From: Paracoccaceae bacterium
GTDB taxonomy: Bacteria; Pseudomonadota; Alphaproteobacteria; Rhodobacterales; Rhodobacteraceae
DNA: 34,071 nt
Assembly: GCA_020832655.1 (NCBI GenBank)
Contig: JAFIEF010000033.1
Coordinates: 1 to 34,071 of the forward strand
Reading direction: 5' to 3'
Each line of letters starts with the position of its first letter. Position 1 is the stretch's first letter. A program made the translations under genes and the position numbers. Shown here one piece after another: positions 24,476 through 34,016 of the stretch. The notes beneath the pieces were generated by a model. That model made no database searches. It was not told the origin of the DNA and saw nothing but the letters and a program-made list of their open reading frames with translations.

Positions 24476-25657
24476 ATGTCAAAGACCATCATCTTGCTGT
24501 TTGACGGCACTGCCAACACGGTCAGCGCCAATCGCAGCAATATCTTGCGGCTTTATGGTTGTCTGGAGAAATCGGACCGACAGCTTGTCTGGTACAGCCC
24601 CGGTGTGGGCACCTTCGGGGGCGAGAACACGCTGTTCTACTACCGCCAGCGCGCGCGAGAGATGATCGACCGCGCAACCGGCTGGGGGCTGGACCGCAAT
24701 GTCAAGGATGCCTATCGCTTTCTGGTCGAGAATTACGACACCGGCAGGCGCGGCGGCAAGCGGGTGCAGGCGCGGGATCGCGTTGTCATGTTTGGCTTCA
24801 GCCGGGGTGCCTATACCGCGCGGGTGCTGGCGGGGTTCGTGAACGCTTTCGGGCTGATGGAGCCGCGCCATCTGAACCTGCTCGATCAGGTCTATCGCGC
24901 CTATAAGGGCGTGGTCGAACGCCCCGATACCCAGGCCGACTGGGCAGAGATCAATCTGTGGTATCGGGTTTTGCGCCCTGATCTGGTGCCGATTGCCTGC
25001 CTTGGGCTGTTCGACACCGTGTCCTCGGTCTTTGAATGGGGGCGCGACGGGCCGCGTTTTCGCGCCCATGCCAACAGCAGCGACAACCCCTCGGTCGCGG
25101 CGGTGCGCCATGCGCTGGCGCTGGATGAACGCCGCGCGCTGTATCGCCCGCTGCACTGGCCAGACGGGCAGAGATTTTACGGCAACCGCTTCAAGCGCGG
25201 CACAGGGCAGGTGCAGGACATGCGCGAATTGTGGTTTGCGGGCGTTCATGCCGATATCGGCGGGGGCTACCCCGAAGCCAGATCCGCGCTGGGCAAGGTT
25301 GCGCTGGAATGGATGATCGACGAGACCGAGGCGCTGGGCGTGCATTACCGCCGTGCGACAGTGAACCGGATCGTTATGGGGCGGCAGGGCAAGGACAGGT
25401 CCGGCCGCTATGTGGTGCCCGACCCGATGGCCCCGGCGCAGAACTCGCTCAATCTGTGGTGGTTGCTGACAGGGTTCCTGCCCCGTCGCGTGCCGCGCGG
25501 GATGCGGGTGGGGCATGTCTTCGGTCTTTATCTGCCGCTCTGGCGACGGCGGCATCTGGACGCACAGGCGCTGGTGCATGAAAGCGTTGAGCCGCGCCAA
25601 TCCGATCCGCGTCTGGCCTCGTCCAACCTGCCGCCAAGTCCCAACTACACGCGCTGA
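24476..25657 (+). CDS. DUF2235 domain hydrolase
   Basis: A 393-residue alpha/beta-hydrolase-like protein of the DUF2235 family. It starts with IILLFDGTANT, has the nucleophile elbow VVMFGFSRGAYTARV (Ser109), ACLGLFDTVSS, and the acidic site FAGVHADIGGGYPE (His258, Asp260). Type VI secretion phospholipases of the Tle1 group share this domain, but no secretion genes, PAAR/VgrG or immunity gene are nearby. No signal peptide is seen, so a cytoplasmic housekeeping role is equally possible. ATG 24476 follows agggggtgaattcgg. It is divergent from rnpB and lies 60 bases before surE, so they may share a transcript. Substrate unknown. Confidence 0.88.
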   Translation: MSKTIILLFDGTANTVSANRSNILRLYGCLEKSDRQLVWYSPGVGTFGGENTLFYYRQRAREMIDRATGWGLDRNVKDAYRFLVENYDTGRRGGKRVQARDRVVMFGFSRGAYTARVLAGFVNAFGLMEPRHLNLLDQVYRAYKGVVERPDTQADWAEINLWYRVLRPDLVPIACLGLFDTVSSVFEWGRDGPRFRAHANSSDNPSVAAVRHALALDERRALYRPLHWPDGQRFYGNRFKRGTGQVQDMRELWFAGVHADIGGGYPEARSALGKVALEWMIDETEALGVHYRRATVNRIVMGRQGKDRSGRYVVPDPMAPAQNSLNLWWLLTGFLPRRVPRGMRVGHVFGLYLPLWRRRHLDAQALVHESVEPRQSDPRLASSNLPPSPNYTR

Positions 25658-25717
25658 TGCCCTTGTCGCGCTGGGGGCAGTGCACTAAGCAGGACAGCAG
25701 GCAAGTATGGGGACGAT

Positions 25718-26503
25718 ATGCGCATTCTGGTCACCAATGATGACGGGATCAACGCGCCGGGGCTGGCAGTTCTGGAACAGATCGCGCGCAATATCGCCGG
25801 ACCAGACGGCGAGGTCTGGGTCGTCGCCCCGGCTTTCGAACAATCGGGTGTCGGGCATTGCATCAGCTACACGCATCCGACCATGATCGCCAGGCTTGCG
25901 CCCCGGCGCTTCGCCGCAGAAGGCTCGCCCGCCGATTGCATTCTGGCCGGACTTTATGACGTATTGCAGGGTGCGCGCCCGGATCTGGTGCTTTCAGGCG
26001 TCAATCGCGGCAATAACGCGGCAGAGAATGTGATGTATTCCGGCACGGTCGGCGGGGTGATCGAGGCCGCGCTGCAAGGTCTGCCCGCGATTGCGCTGTC
26101 GCAATATATGGGGCCGCAATCGGAAGATCTACCTTCGTTGTTTGACGCCGCCATCGGGCATGGCGAAGCCGTGATCCGCCGCCTGCTGGAGCGCGGCATC
26201 TGGGATCAGGGCGATTACCGGCTGTTCTATAATGTCAATTTCCCCCCCGTTGCGCGGGCCGATGTCAGGGGGCTGAAAGTGGCGTTTCAGGGCTATCGCA
26301 AGGACACGTTTTTCGGGGTGGAGCCGCATATATCGCCCAGCGGGCGCAAATTCCTGTGGGTCACAGGCGGGCCGCAGCATCTGCCCACCGCGCCGGGCAG
26401 CGACGCGGCGGTCAATCTGGATGGCTATATCTCGGTCACGCCGATGCGCGCCGATCTGACCGCATATGACGCGCTGGATGATGTCAGAAAGGCGCTGGAG
26501 TGA
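25718..26503 (+). CDS. surE: 5'/3'-nucleotidase SurE
   Basis: A 261-residue metal-dependent nucleotidase of the stationary-phase survival family. [10 protein letters not shown] gives metal ligands Asp8 and Asp9; [14 protein letters not shown] and [20 protein letters not shown] complete the active site, and NVNFPP marks the C-terminal part. The length is normal. It overlaps pcm by one base (TGATG). The surE-pcm-nlpD order is the classical stationary-phase and repair cluster (with rpoS in gammaproteobacteria, absent here). It hydrolyses nucleoside monophosphates in known members. Confidence 0.97.
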   Translation: MRILVTNDDGINAPGLAVLEQIARNIAGPDGEVWVVAPAFEQSGVGHCISYTHPTMIARLAPRRFAAEGSPADCILAGLYDVLQGARPDLVLSGVNRGNNAAENVMYSGTVGGVIEAALQGLPAIALSQYMGPQSEDLPSLFDAAIGHGEAVIRRLLERGIWDQGDYRLFYNVNFPPVARADVRGLKVAFQGYRKDTFFGVEPHISPSGRKFLWVTGGPQHLPTAPGSDAAVNLDGYISVTPMRADLTAYDALDDVRKALE

Positions 26504-27147
26504 TGGAAGACGACGATCTGGCCGAGGCACGGATGCGCTTCATCTATGCACTGCGCTCGCGTGCAGTAACAGATGCGCGGGTGCTTTCCGCGATGGAGGC
26601 CGTGGACCGGCGCGCCTTTGTCACCGGCCATTTCGCGGACCGCGCCTATGAGGACATGCCCCTTCCCATCGCCTGCGGCCAGACCATCAGCCAGCCTTCG
26701 GTCGTGGCACTGATGACCGAAGCCTTGCAGGTCAATCCGCGCGACAAGGTGCTGGAGGTGGGCACTGGCTCTGGCTATCAGGCCGCGATCCTTGCGCAGC
26801 TGGCGCGGCGCGTCTACACAGTCGAGCGGCACCGCACCCTGGCGCAACAGGCCCAGCGTGTGTTTGACACGCTGGGCCTGCACAACATCACCTGCATGGT
26901 GTCTGACGGGTCATACGGGCTGCCCGATCAGGCACCGTTTGATCGCATCATCGTGACCGCGGCAGCCGAAGACCCCCCCGGCCCCCTCTTGGCGCAGTTG
27001 AAGATCGGCGGTATCATGGTGATCCCCGTCGGGCAGTCGGATACAGTGCAAAGCCTGATCCGCGCGGTCCGGCACGCGGACGGGTTCGAGTATGAGGAAT
27101 TGCGCGCTGTGCGATTTGTGCCGCTGGTCGAGGGGCTGGGGCATTGA
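26503..27147 (+). CDS. pcm: Protein-L-isoaspartate O-methyltransferase
   Basis: A 214-residue SAM-dependent enzyme that repairs isoaspartyl residues in aged proteins. [20 protein letters not shown] and [15 protein letters not shown] are family signatures; [15 protein letters not shown] is the SAM-binding motif I and [18 protein letters not shown] a later motif. The start at ATG 26503 overlaps the surE stop; an in-frame GTG three bases earlier is possible. Co-translation with surE is likely. The NlpD-like lipoprotein gene follows after 75 bases. Confidence 0.96.
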   Translation: MEDDDLAEARMRFIYALRSRAVTDARVLSAMEAVDRRAFVTGHFADRAYEDMPLPIACGQTISQPSVVALMTEALQVNPRDKVLEVGTGSGYQAAILAQLARRVYTVERHRTLAQQAQRVFDTLGLHNITCMVSDGSYGLPDQAPFDRIIVTAAAEDPPGPLLAQLKIGGIMVIPVGQSDTVQSLIRAVRHADGFEYEELRAVRFVPLVEGLGH

Positions 27148-27222
27148 AGTGGCACCGGGTCGGGTCGATATGGCACAGAACCATACGGCCAGCGCGTCAG
27201 CAAGAGCAGAGGTAACAGCCGG

Positions 27223-28371
27223 ATGCGCCTGACACGATCACTGACATTGCTCGGGACAACGGCGCTGATGGCGCTGGCGGCTTGCGATGGTTTCGATCCT
27301 GATCTTCGCCGTGCCCATGCAGGGTTTTCCACAGCCGATGCTGCGCGCGAAGTCACGGCCCAGCGCCCAAGCCCGGATGAGCGCGGCGTTATCACCTACC
27401 CTGACTATCAGGTCGTGGTGGCGCGCAGTGGCGATACTGTCGGCGCGGTCGCCAGCCGTGTCGGCATGTCAGCCGAAGAACTGGCCAGTTTCAACGCCCT
27501 GCGCCCCGAAACCCGGTTGCGCAGTGGCGAGGTTCTGGCCCTGCCGCGCGGCACTGCCGCCCAGCCGGGGCGACGGGAAGGCGAGATCGAGGTCGCGACA
27601 CTGGCCGAAAGCGCGATTGACCGCGCCGAAGCTGGTCAACCATCCGCTGCCACGCGCACGCAACCGGCAGAGGCCCAGCCTGTTCGCCACCGTGTCGAAC
27701 GTGGCGAGACCGCCTTCACCATTGCGCGGCTTTACAATGTCACACCGCGCGCGCTGGCCGAATGGAATGGTCTTGATCCGGAAATGCGCGTGCGCGAGGG
27801 CCAGGTGCTGATGATCCCGGTCGCGCGCGAGGCTGCGGCCCGGCAAGCGCAATCCGAACCGACCCCACCGCCGGGCAGTGGCAGCCCGACCCCGGCCCCG
27901 CCCAGCGCCGCAACCCCTATGCCCGCCGAAGACGCCCCCCCGGCGGCCGAGTCCCAGGCGCGGGCAGAGCAGGAGCGCCCGCAATCGCCGCAATTGTCGC
28001 AAGAACGCACCGAGGCTTCGCGCGCGGGTTTCGTGATGCCGGTCGATGGCCGCATCATCCGTGCCTATGCGCCGGGGCGCAATGAAGGTATCGGCATTGC
28101 CGCCAGCGCGGGCACCGATGTGCGCGCCGCCGCGGCGGGTACTGTCGCGGCCATTACCCGCACCACCGGCAATGTGAATGTGATGGTCATTCGCCATGAT
28201 GACGGGTTGCTGACGGTTTATGCCAATATTGACGAACTGCGGGTCGACCGTAACGACCGCATCCGCCAGGGGCAGAGCATCGGCAAGGTTGCCGCGGGTG
28301 ATCCCAGCTTCCTGCATTTCGAGATCCGGCGCGGGCAGGACAGCATCGACCCCATGACGATGCTGCAATAG
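27223..28371 (+). CDS. NlpD-like lipoprotein: two LysM domains and degenerate M23 domain
   Basis: A 382-residue lipoprotein. The lipobox LAAC places the lipidated Cys at residue 21. LysM domains at about 62-109 (YQVVVARSGDTVGAVASRVG) and about 152-202 (VRHRVERGETAFTIARLYNV) bind peptidoglycan. A Pro/Ala/Glu-rich linker leads to a C-terminal M23 domain (about 266-382). The metal site is degraded: HxGxD reads NEGIGI and the HxH site reads YANIDEL; only FLHFEIRRG keeps its His. It is therefore probably an amidase activator like E. coli NlpD rather than an active peptidase. Placement after surE-pcm supports the NlpD assignment. Confidence 0.92.
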   Translation: MRLTRSLTLLGTTALMALAACDGFDPDLRRAHAGFSTADAAREVTAQRPSPDERGVITYPDYQVVVARSGDTVGAVASRVGMSAEELASFNALRPETRLRSGEVLALPRGTAAQPGRREGEIEVATLAESAIDRAEAGQPSAATRTQPAEAQPVRHRVERGETAFTIARLYNVTPRALAEWNGLDPEMRVREGQVLMIPVAREAAARQAQSEPTPPPGSGSPTPAPPSAATPMPAEDAPPAAESQARAEQERPQSPQLSQERTEASRAGFVMPVDGRIIRAYAPGRNEGIGIAASAGTDVRAAAAGTVAAITRTTGNVNVMVIRHDDGLLTVYANIDELRVDRNDRIRQGQSIGKVAAGDPSFLHFEIRRGQDSIDPMTMLQ

Positions 28372-28411
28372 CGCGCCCGCGCGTGCGCCGAATGACAGGG
28401 TCAGAAACCGC

Positions 28412-29314
28412 TTACGGGGCGGCATGATCCGTCGCAGCAACATGCTTCCTGCGCAGCACTTCCCAGATATAAAGCGCCATTGCCGCCCAGATCATGGGGA
28501 AGGCCACCACCCGCGCGCCCTCGAAGGGTTCGCGAAAGGCAAAGACCGAAATCAGGAAGATCATGGTCGGGATCGAATAGCCCGCAATCGCGATGGTTGA
28601 CAGCCGCAACGCCTTGGCCCCGTTGGCATAAAGCATCAGCGGCGCAGCCGTGATCAGCCCGCAGCCCACCAGCAGTGCCCAGTCCGGCCCGCTGGCCGTG
28701 GCGGTGAACAGATCCCCCTGAAGATAAAGCCAGCCCAGAACCAGCAGGGCAATCGGCAAAAGGATCAGCGCCTCCAGCGCGAAGCCCTGATTGGGGCCAA
28801 TGGGCAGGGCGCGCTTGAAATAGGCGTAGCTGCCCCAGCTGAAGATCACCACCAGCGCGCCAATCGGCAGGCTGCGCGCTTCCACGGTCAGCACGACCAC
28901 CGCCGCCAGCGCCAGCGCCACGGCCCCCCATTGCCGCCTTGTCAGCTTTTCCCCCAGCAGCATGTAGCCCAGAAACACATTGAAGATCGGGTTGATGTAA
29001 TAGGCCAGCGCCGCTTCCATCGCCTGACCGGACTGCACCAGCCAGACATAACCCCCCCAGTTAAGCGAGATCAGCGCCGCCGTGACGCAGGCCATGCCCA
29101 GCATGCGCGGCGTGGCAATGGCGCTTCGCAGCGCGTCGGTGCGCCCCAGCCAGATCAGCACCGCCAGCGCAATCGGCACCGCCCAGATCACCCGATGGGC
29201 AACCACCTCGATTGTCGGGACATGCGCCAGAGCGTTGAAATAGAAGGGCAGCATGCCCCAGATCAGGAATGCCCCGCCGGCAAAGGCAAAGCCGCGCGGG
29301 CTGTCATCCTGCAT
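28412..29314 (-). CDS. rarD: RarD-like EamA/DMT family transporter
   Basis: A 300-residue inner-membrane protein with about ten hydrophobic helices arranged as two EamA repeats, of the drug/metabolite transporter superfamily. [20 protein letters not shown] at the start and [20 protein letters not shown] and [20 protein letters not shown] match the RarD group. The substrate of RarD is not firmly known. ATG 29314 lies inside the end of murD, an overlap of 11 bases, so it is translated from the murD message. The frame is open further upstream inside murD, but that part is not coding. The C-terminal end is convergent with the NlpD-like gene, with 40 bases between. Confidence 0.9.
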   Translation of the reverse strand: MQDDSPRGFAFAGGAFLIWGMLPFYFNALAHVPTIEVVAHRVIWAVPIALAVLIWLGRTDALRSAIATPRMLGMACVTAALISLNWGGYVWLVQSGQAMEAALAYYINPIFNVFLGYMLLGEKLTRRQWGAVALALAAVVVLTVEARSLPIGALVVIFSWGSYAYFKRALPIGPNQGFALEALILLPIALLVLGWLYLQGDLFTATASGPDWALLVGCGLITAAPLMLYANGAKALRLSTIAIAGYSIPTMIFLISVFAFREPFEGARVVAFPMIWAAMALYIWEVLRRKHVAATDHAAP

Positions 29315-30710
29315 TGGCCAGACCCGTCCTGACTGCGGCCATGAAAGCCTCGCCGCGCGCTTCGAAATCGGCGAACTGATCGAAGCTGGCCGCGGCTGGG
29401 GCCAGCAGAACCGTCTCGCCCGGTTGTGCCTCTGCCATTGCACAGGCCACTGCCTTGTCGATGGTTTCGCAAATCTGATGCGGCGTGTCGCCCAGTTGCA
29501 GCGCGAAGTCGCGCGCCGAATGGCCGATCAGATAGGCTTTGCTCACGCGGTCCAGATGCGGTGCCAGCGCGGCAATGCCGCCATCCTTTCCCAGCCCACC
29601 GGCGATCCAGCGAATGCGCTCAAATGCCTGCAACGCCTTGGCGGCGCTTTCGACATTGGTGGCCTTGCTGTCATTGACATAGGCCACGCCTGCGGCCTCG
29701 GCGACGAACTGGCTGCGATGGGGCAGGCCGGTAAAGCTGGCCAGCGCATCCTCTATCAGGCGCGGGGCCAGCCCCAAAGAGCGCGCCACCGCATAGGCGG
29801 CGCAGGCATTCTGATAGTTATGCGCCCCCGGCAAGCCCTTGAAGGGACGCAGATCGATCGCAACCACCTGCCGCCCGTGGCGGTATTCCGACAAGAACCC
29901 CTTGCGCGCAAACACGTTCCAGCCCGGCCCCACCAGCTTCTGACCGCTGGAGATGCGGATCACGCGCGCATCTTCCGGCGCCTCGCCCAGTTGTCCGGCC
30001 AGAAAGCGGCCTTCGGCTTCATCCACCCCGATCACCGCGCGGTCCGGCCCGCCTTCGGCAAAAAGGCGGCGTTTGGCAGCAAAATAGCCGCCCATGCCGC
30101 CATGCCGGTCCAGATGATCGGGCGAAAGATTGGTGAATACAGCGATATCGGGGGTCAGCGCGCGGGCGAGTTCGGTCTGGTAGCTTGACAGTTCCAGCAC
30201 CACCACTTCGGCCTCGGCGGGTGGGTCTATGGACAAAACCCCCTTGCCGATATTTCCCGCCATCTGCACCGGCCGCCCCGCCGCGCCCAGGACGTGATGG
30301 ATCAGCGCCGTGGTGGTGGATTTCCCGTTGGAGCCGGTGACGGCAACGACTTTTGGCGGCTGGTCGAACTGCATTGTGCGGATGGTGGCGAAGCTTCGGA
30401 AAAACAGCCCGATATCATTGTCCACAGGCACGCCCGCGGCCATCGCGGCTGCGATGATCCGGTTCGGGGCGGGGTAGAGATGCGCAATGCCGGGGCTGGT
30501 GATCAGCGCATCCAGCCCATGCCATTCGACGCTGCCCAGATCCGCCAGGGTGATGCCTTGCGCGGCGGCCCGATCACGCGCTTCAGGGCTGTCATCCCAG
30601 GCCAGAACAGTCGCGCCGCCGGCCACAAGCGCGGCACAGGTCGCCAGCCCGGATCGTCCCAGCCCCAGCACGCCCACGCGCTTGCTGTGATATCCTTGAA
30701 CCGGGATCAT
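29304..30710 (-). CDS. murD: UDP-N-acetylmuramoyl-L-alanine--D-glutamate ligase
   Basis: A 468-residue cytoplasmic Mur ligase that adds D-glutamate to UDP-MurNAc-L-Ala in peptidoglycan precursor synthesis. [15 protein letters not shown] is the N-terminal nucleotide-sugar site; [20 protein letters not shown] the ATP P-loop; [15 protein letters not shown] and [10 protein letters not shown] further conserved sites; and [16 protein letters not shown] the C-terminal domain. [12 protein letters not shown] is the usual start in this group, so I chose ATG 30710; open frame upstream (to about 30896) does not resemble MurD. Instead of lying between mraY and ftsW in the cell-wall cluster, it has only a RarD-like gene downstream and a 522-base gap upstream. 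Confidence 0.96.
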   Translation of the reverse strand: MIPVQGYHSKRVGVLGLGRSGLATCAALVAGGATVLAWDDSPEARDRAAAQGITLADLGSVEWHGLDALITSPGIAHLYPAPNRIIAAAMAAGVPVDNDIGLFFRSFATIRTMQFDQPPKVVAVTGSNGKSTTTALIHHVLGAAGRPVQMAGNIGKGVLSIDPPAEAEVVVLELSSYQTELARALTPDIAVFTNLSPDHLDRHGGMGGYFAAKRRLFAEGGPDRAVIGVDEAEGRFLAGQLGEAPEDARVIRISSGQKLVGPGWNVFARKGFLSEYRHGRQVVAIDLRPFKGLPGAHNYQNACAAYAVARSLGLAPRLIEDALASFTGLPHRSQFVAEAAGVAYVNDSKATNVESAAKALQAFERIRWIAGGLGKDGGIAALAPHLDRVSKAYLIGHSARDFALQLGDTPHQICETIDKAVACAMAEAQPGETVLLAPAAASFDQFADFEARGEAFMAAVRTGLANAG

Positions 30711-30909
30711 CCTGTGCCCTTTCATTCGATGCCGATGCTGGCCACCATGTGCCATCTGGCAGTGTTTGTGTGCCAGATCAAACTGGCTTGCAAGAGGCGT
30801 GTGCGATGTTGTCGGTGTGGTGTGCAGGGGTGGCAGTTGCGCTGATTCGGCCGATTGTCTTGCCGGTCGAATCAGGAAAATTCGTGCAGCTTGCAAATTC
30901 TTTTCAATA

Positions 30910-30943
30910 GTTGCGCGCGCCAGGTGCGCTGGGCGCGCACAAC
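30910..30943. other. Long GC-rich stem-loop upstream of murD
   Basis: GTTGCGCGCGCCAG (30910-30923) pairs with CTGGGCGCGCACAAC (30929-30943) around a five-base loop, with one or two bulges. It could be a terminator of an unseen small transcript or a regulatory hairpin; no T-run follows on the plus strand. Confidence 0.4.
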
Positions 30944-31033
30944 GATGAGGGGGTGCACTCCGCCAGAAGCCGTATGGTCGCCGGGGACAAAAAAACCGGC
31001 AAATTCAATTGTCTTGTATGCGCCAGAAAACTG

Positions 31034-31075
31034 ATTGACATGATTTACACGATATCAGTTAAGAAATTGACATGA
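31034..31075 (+). promoter_or_regulatory. Direct repeats ATTGACATGA upstream of the acs promoter
   Basis: The ten-base word ATTGACATGA occurs at 31034-31043 and again at 31066-31075, 32 bases apart (about three helical turns). Each contains a TTGACA box, so these may be stacked -35 elements or a regulator's binding sites. Neither has a convincing -10 partner. Confidence 0.45.
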
Positions 31076-31096
31076 AAATCCTTTACTTAAAAAATG

Positions 31097-31125
31097 TTAC
31101 ACATCCTTTGACGAATGCGTTATAA
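31097..31125 (+). promoter_or_regulatory. Likely acs promoter
   Basis: TTACAC (31097-31102) and TTATAA (31120-31125) are 17 bases apart. Transcription would start near 31132, giving a leader of about 100 bases before the acs ATG at 31233. Confidence 0.55.
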
Positions 31126-31232
31126 GCTAGACGGGAGCAGCGTTTGCAATTTGCGCTGAATGGAATTCATTGGGGGGTGTGCGTCGGGCTGTGACCCGGC
31201 AGCGGGTGCCCCCGCGACCGGAGGAGTGTTTT

Positions 31233-33179
31233 ATGTCCAGCATCTATCCTGCATCAGACGAGTTTGTGGCAAATGCCCATGTCGATGCCGCAAAATACGA
31301 AGAGATGTATGCGGCTTCCATACGTGACCCCGAGGCGTTCTGGGCAGAGCATGGCAAACGTATCGACTGGATCAAGCCCTTTACCAAGGTCAAGGACACC
31401 AGCTTCGCGCCGGGCAATGTTTCGATCAAGTGGTTTGAAGATGGCACGCTGAATGTTTCGTCCAACTGCATCGACCGTCATATCGTGACGCGCGGGGATC
31501 AGACCGCCATCATCTGGGAGCCGGATGATCCTGCTACCCCTGCCCAGCACATCACCTACAAGCAATTGCTGGAACAGACCTCGCGTATGGCCAATGTGCT
31601 GAAGGCGCATGGGATCACCAAAGGCGACCGGGTCGTGATTTATCTGCCGATGATCCCGGAAGCGGCCTATGCAATGTTGGCCTGTGCCCGGATCGGGGCC
31701 ATTCATTCCATTGTTTTTGCAGGCTTTTCGCCGGATGCGTTGGCAGATCGCATCAATGGCAGCGACGCCAAGGCCGTCATTGTTGCCGACACTGCGCCGC
31801 GCGGCGGTCGTCGCACCCCGCTGAAAGCGAATGCCGACAAAGCCCTGCGACACTGCAAGGACAGTGTGAAATGCCTTGTGGTCAAGCATACCGGCGATCA
31901 GATCACCTGGAGCGACGGGCGTGACTTTGACGTCAAGGCCGAGATGGCACAGGCCGCACCCTACTGCCCCTATACCGAGGTCGGTGCCGAAGACCCGCTG
32001 TTTATTCTTTATACATCTGGTTCGACCGGCAAGCCCAAGGGGGTGGTGCACACATCAGGCGGCTATCTGGTCTATGCCTCGATGACGCAGCAGATGACCT
32101 TTGACTACCATGATGGCGACATCTTCTGGTGCACCGCCGATGTCGGCTGGGTCACCGGGCACAGCTACATTATCTATGGTCCGCTGGCCAATGGCGCGAC
32201 CACTGTCATGTTCGAAGGTGTGCCGACCTATCCTGATGCGGGCCGCTTCTGGGAAGTCTGCGCCAAGCACAAGGTCAACCAGTTCTACACCGCCCCCACC
32301 GCCATCCGCGCGCTGATGGGGCAGGGCACCGAATGGGTTGAAAAGCACGACCTGTCCTCGCTGAAGCTGCTGGGCACCGTCGGCGAGCCAATCAACCCCG
32401 AAGCCTGGAACTGGTACAACACCCATGTCGGCAAGGGCAAATGCCCCATCGTCGATACATTCTGGCAGACCGAGACCGGCGGGCACATGATCACCTCGCT
32501 GCCCGGTGCGATCCCGAACAAGCCCGGTTCTGCTACGAAACCTTTCTTTGGCGTTCTGCCGGAAATCCTGGACCCATCCACTGCCGAGGTCCAGACCGAG
32601 ACCAAGGCCGAAGGCGTGTTGTGCATCAAGGATAGCTGGCCGGGCCAGATGCGCACGCTCTGGGGCGATCATGCGCGTTTCGAGGAAGCCTATTTCAGCC
32701 AGTACAAGAACTACTACTTCACCGGCGATGGCTGCCGCCGCGATGAAGACGGCTATTACTGGATCACCGGTCGCGTTGATGATGTGATCAATGTATCGGG
32801 TCACCGCATGGGCACGGCAGAGGTTGAATCGGCGCTGGTCGCGCATGAAGCCGTGGCCGAGGCCGCTGTGGTCGGTTATCCTCATGACATCAAGGGCCAG
32901 GGCATTTATGCCTATGTCACGCTGATGAACGGAGTGGAGCCAACTGACGAGCTGCGCAAGGAGCTGGTCAAATGGGTGCGCCAGGAAATCGGGCCGATTG
33001 CCTCGCCCGATCTGATCCAGTGGGCACCGGGCCTGCCCAAAACCCGCTCGGGCAAGATCATGCGCCGTATCTTGCGCAAGATCGCCGAGAATGACTATGG
33101 ATCGCTTGGGGATACGTCGACCTTGGCCGAACCGGCTGTTGTCGATGACCTGATCGAAAACCGTATGAACCGGGCGTAA
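31233..33179 (+). CDS. acs: Acetyl-CoA synthetase (AMP-forming)
   Basis: A 648-residue cytoplasmic enzyme that activates acetate to acetyl-CoA through acetyl-AMP. ATP-binding loop [24 protein letters not shown]-like [30 protein letters not shown] and the hinge [20 protein letters not shown] are intact. Lys608 in [12 protein letters not shown] is the residue normally controlled by acetylation. GGAGGAG lies just before ATG 31233; open frame upstream to 31170 is leader. adk starts three bases after its stop, and a symporter small subunit gene lies beyond, which suggests a locus for acetate import and use. Confidence 0.98.
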   Translation: MSSIYPASDEFVANAHVDAAKYEEMYAASIRDPEAFWAEHGKRIDWIKPFTKVKDTSFAPGNVSIKWFEDGTLNVSSNCIDRHIVTRGDQTAIIWEPDDPATPAQHITYKQLLEQTSRMANVLKAHGITKGDRVVIYLPMIPEAAYAMLACARIGAIHSIVFAGFSPDALADRINGSDAKAVIVADTAPRGGRRTPLKANADKALRHCKDSVKCLVVKHTGDQITWSDGRDFDVKAEMAQAAPYCPYTEVGAEDPLFILYTSGSTGKPKGVVHTSGGYLVYASMTQQMTFDYHDGDIFWCTADVGWVTGHSYIIYGPLANGATTVMFEGVPTYPDAGRFWEVCAKHKVNQFYTAPTAIRALMGQGTEWVEKHDLSSLKLLGTVGEPINPEAWNWYNTHVGKGKCPIVDTFWQTETGGHMITSLPGAIPNKPGSATKPFFGVLPEILDPSTAEVQTETKAEGVLCIKDSWPGQMRTLWGDHARFEEAYFSQYKNYYFTGDGCRRDEDGYYWITGRVDDVINVSGHRMGTAEVESALVAHEAVAEAAVVGYPHDIKGQGIYAYVTLMNGVEPTDELRKELVKWVRQEIGPIASPDLIQWAPGLPKTRSGKIMRRILRKIAENDYGSLGDTSTLAEPAVVDDLIENRMNRA

Positions 33180-33182
33180 GGG

Positions 33183-33863
33183 ATGTCTGATACCATGACC
33201 ACAACAGCCGTATTGATCCTGCTTGGCCCTCCGGGGGCCGGCAAGGGCACACAGGCACGCATGCTGGAAGAGAAATTCGGGCTGGTGCAGCTTTCAACTG
33301 GTGATCTGCTGCGCGCAGCGGTTGCCGCGCAAACCGAAGCCGGGCTGAAGGCCAAGGCCGCAATGGATTCGGGGGGTCTGGTCAGTGACGAGATCGTTCT
33401 GGCCATCCTGAAGGATCGCATGGCCGAACCAGATACTGCCAAGGGGGTAATTCTGGACGGCTTCCCGCGCACTGCGGGACAGGCCGCCGCGCTGGACGAG
33501 TTGCTAACCGCGCAAGGGATGCAGATCGGGGCCGCGATTTCGCTGGAAGTCGATGATGCGGCGATGGTCGAGCGTGTCTCTGGCCGCTACACATGCGCCA
33601 ATTGCGGTGAAGGCTATCACGACAGCTTCAAACAACCCGCCGTGGCCGGTGTGTGCGACAAATGCGGCGCAACCGAATTCAAGCGCCGCGCAGATGACAA
33701 TGCCGAAACCGTGGCGGCACGGCTGGCGGCCTATCACGAGCAAACCGCCCCTCTGATCACCTATTACGAGGAAAAAGCTGCGCTGAAGCGGGTGAATGCA
33801 ATGGGCGAGATTGACCGCATCGCGGGTGATCTGGCCGAAATTGTCACGCAAGTGACAAGCTAG
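33183..33863 (+). CDS. adk: Adenylate kinase
   Basis: A 226-residue cytoplasmic enzyme interconverting ATP and AMP with two ADP. P-loop GPPGAGKGT lies at 15-23, STGDLLR and DGFPRT are the AMP site, and the long-type lid carries a four-cysteine zinc knot (CANC ... CDKC). ATG 33183 is four bases from the acs stop; ATG 33195 would give a start (MTTTAVLILLGPPG) closer to other Adk proteins and is equally possible. Linkage directly behind acs makes sense because acs releases AMP, which Adk recycles. An 18-base hairpin overlaps its last codons. adk is usually next to secY in many bacteria, so this may be an additional or relocated copy. Confidence 0.96.
   Translation: MSDTMTTTAVLILLGPPGAGKGTQARMLEEKFGLVQLSTGDLLRAAVAAQTEAGLKAKAAMDSGGLVSDEIVLAILKDRMAEPDTAKGVILDGFPRTAGQAAALDELLTAQGMQIGAAISLEVDDAAMVERVSGRYTCANCGEGYHDSFKQPAVAGVCDKCGATEFKRRADDNAETVAARLAAYHEQTAPLITYYEEKAALKRVNAMGEIDRIAGDLAEIVTQVTS
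33841..33858 (+). other. Hairpin with GNRA tetraloop at the adk 3' end
   Basis: TTGTCAC (33841-33847) pairs perfectly with GTGACAA (33852-33858) around the tetraloop GCAA, ending two bases before the adk stop codon. It may protect the mRNA end or slow ribosomes; there is no T-run. Confidence 0.45.
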
Positions 33864-33933
33864 AATTCCGGGCAACCGGTCGGCGCCATCAGGTGCCGGA
33901 ATGCAGGCGTTTCGAGGAGCGGCGCGTCTGCAA

Positions 33934-33959
33934 CCAGCCGAGGTTTGCGCCTTGGCTGG
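33934..33959 (+). other. Hairpin in the leader of the symporter gene
   Basis: CCAGCCGAGG (33934-33943) pairs with CCTTGGCTGG (33950-33959) with one G-U pair and a six-base loop. It lies in the 153-base gap between adk and the DUF4212 gene and could be a terminator of the acs-adk message or a leader element. ATTCCGG/CCGGAAT (33865-33871 with 33896-33902) is a second, looser inverted repeat in the same gap. Confidence 0.45.
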
Positions 33960-34016
33960 AACAGAGGAAGCTGTCCCTTTTCGGGGTGGCACAGGAGGAA
34001 ACTGGGAGACGTCACA

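Larger units (their letters stand above)
30711..31232. other. 522-base non-coding region between murD and acs
   Basis: This gap separates divergent murD and acs. From left to right it holds the murD leader, a stem-loop (30910-30943), an A-run (31010-31016 region), two ATTGACATGA direct repeats (31034 and 31066), an AT-rich stretch (31075-31100), the acs promoter (31097-31125) and a GC-rich 5' leader with GGAGGAG (31220-31226). No open frame resembling a protein is seen. The drop in GC in 31010-31130 suggests a regulated promoter region. Confidence 0.6.

Noticed and set aside
24049-24482. Several overlapping short open frames with plausible starts
   Set aside because: They lie in the RNase P RNA and its promoter; the conserved RNA core explains the sequence.
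30711-30896. N-terminal extension of murD
   Set aside because: The extra residues are low in family similarity, and MurD relatives in this group start MIPV as at 30710.
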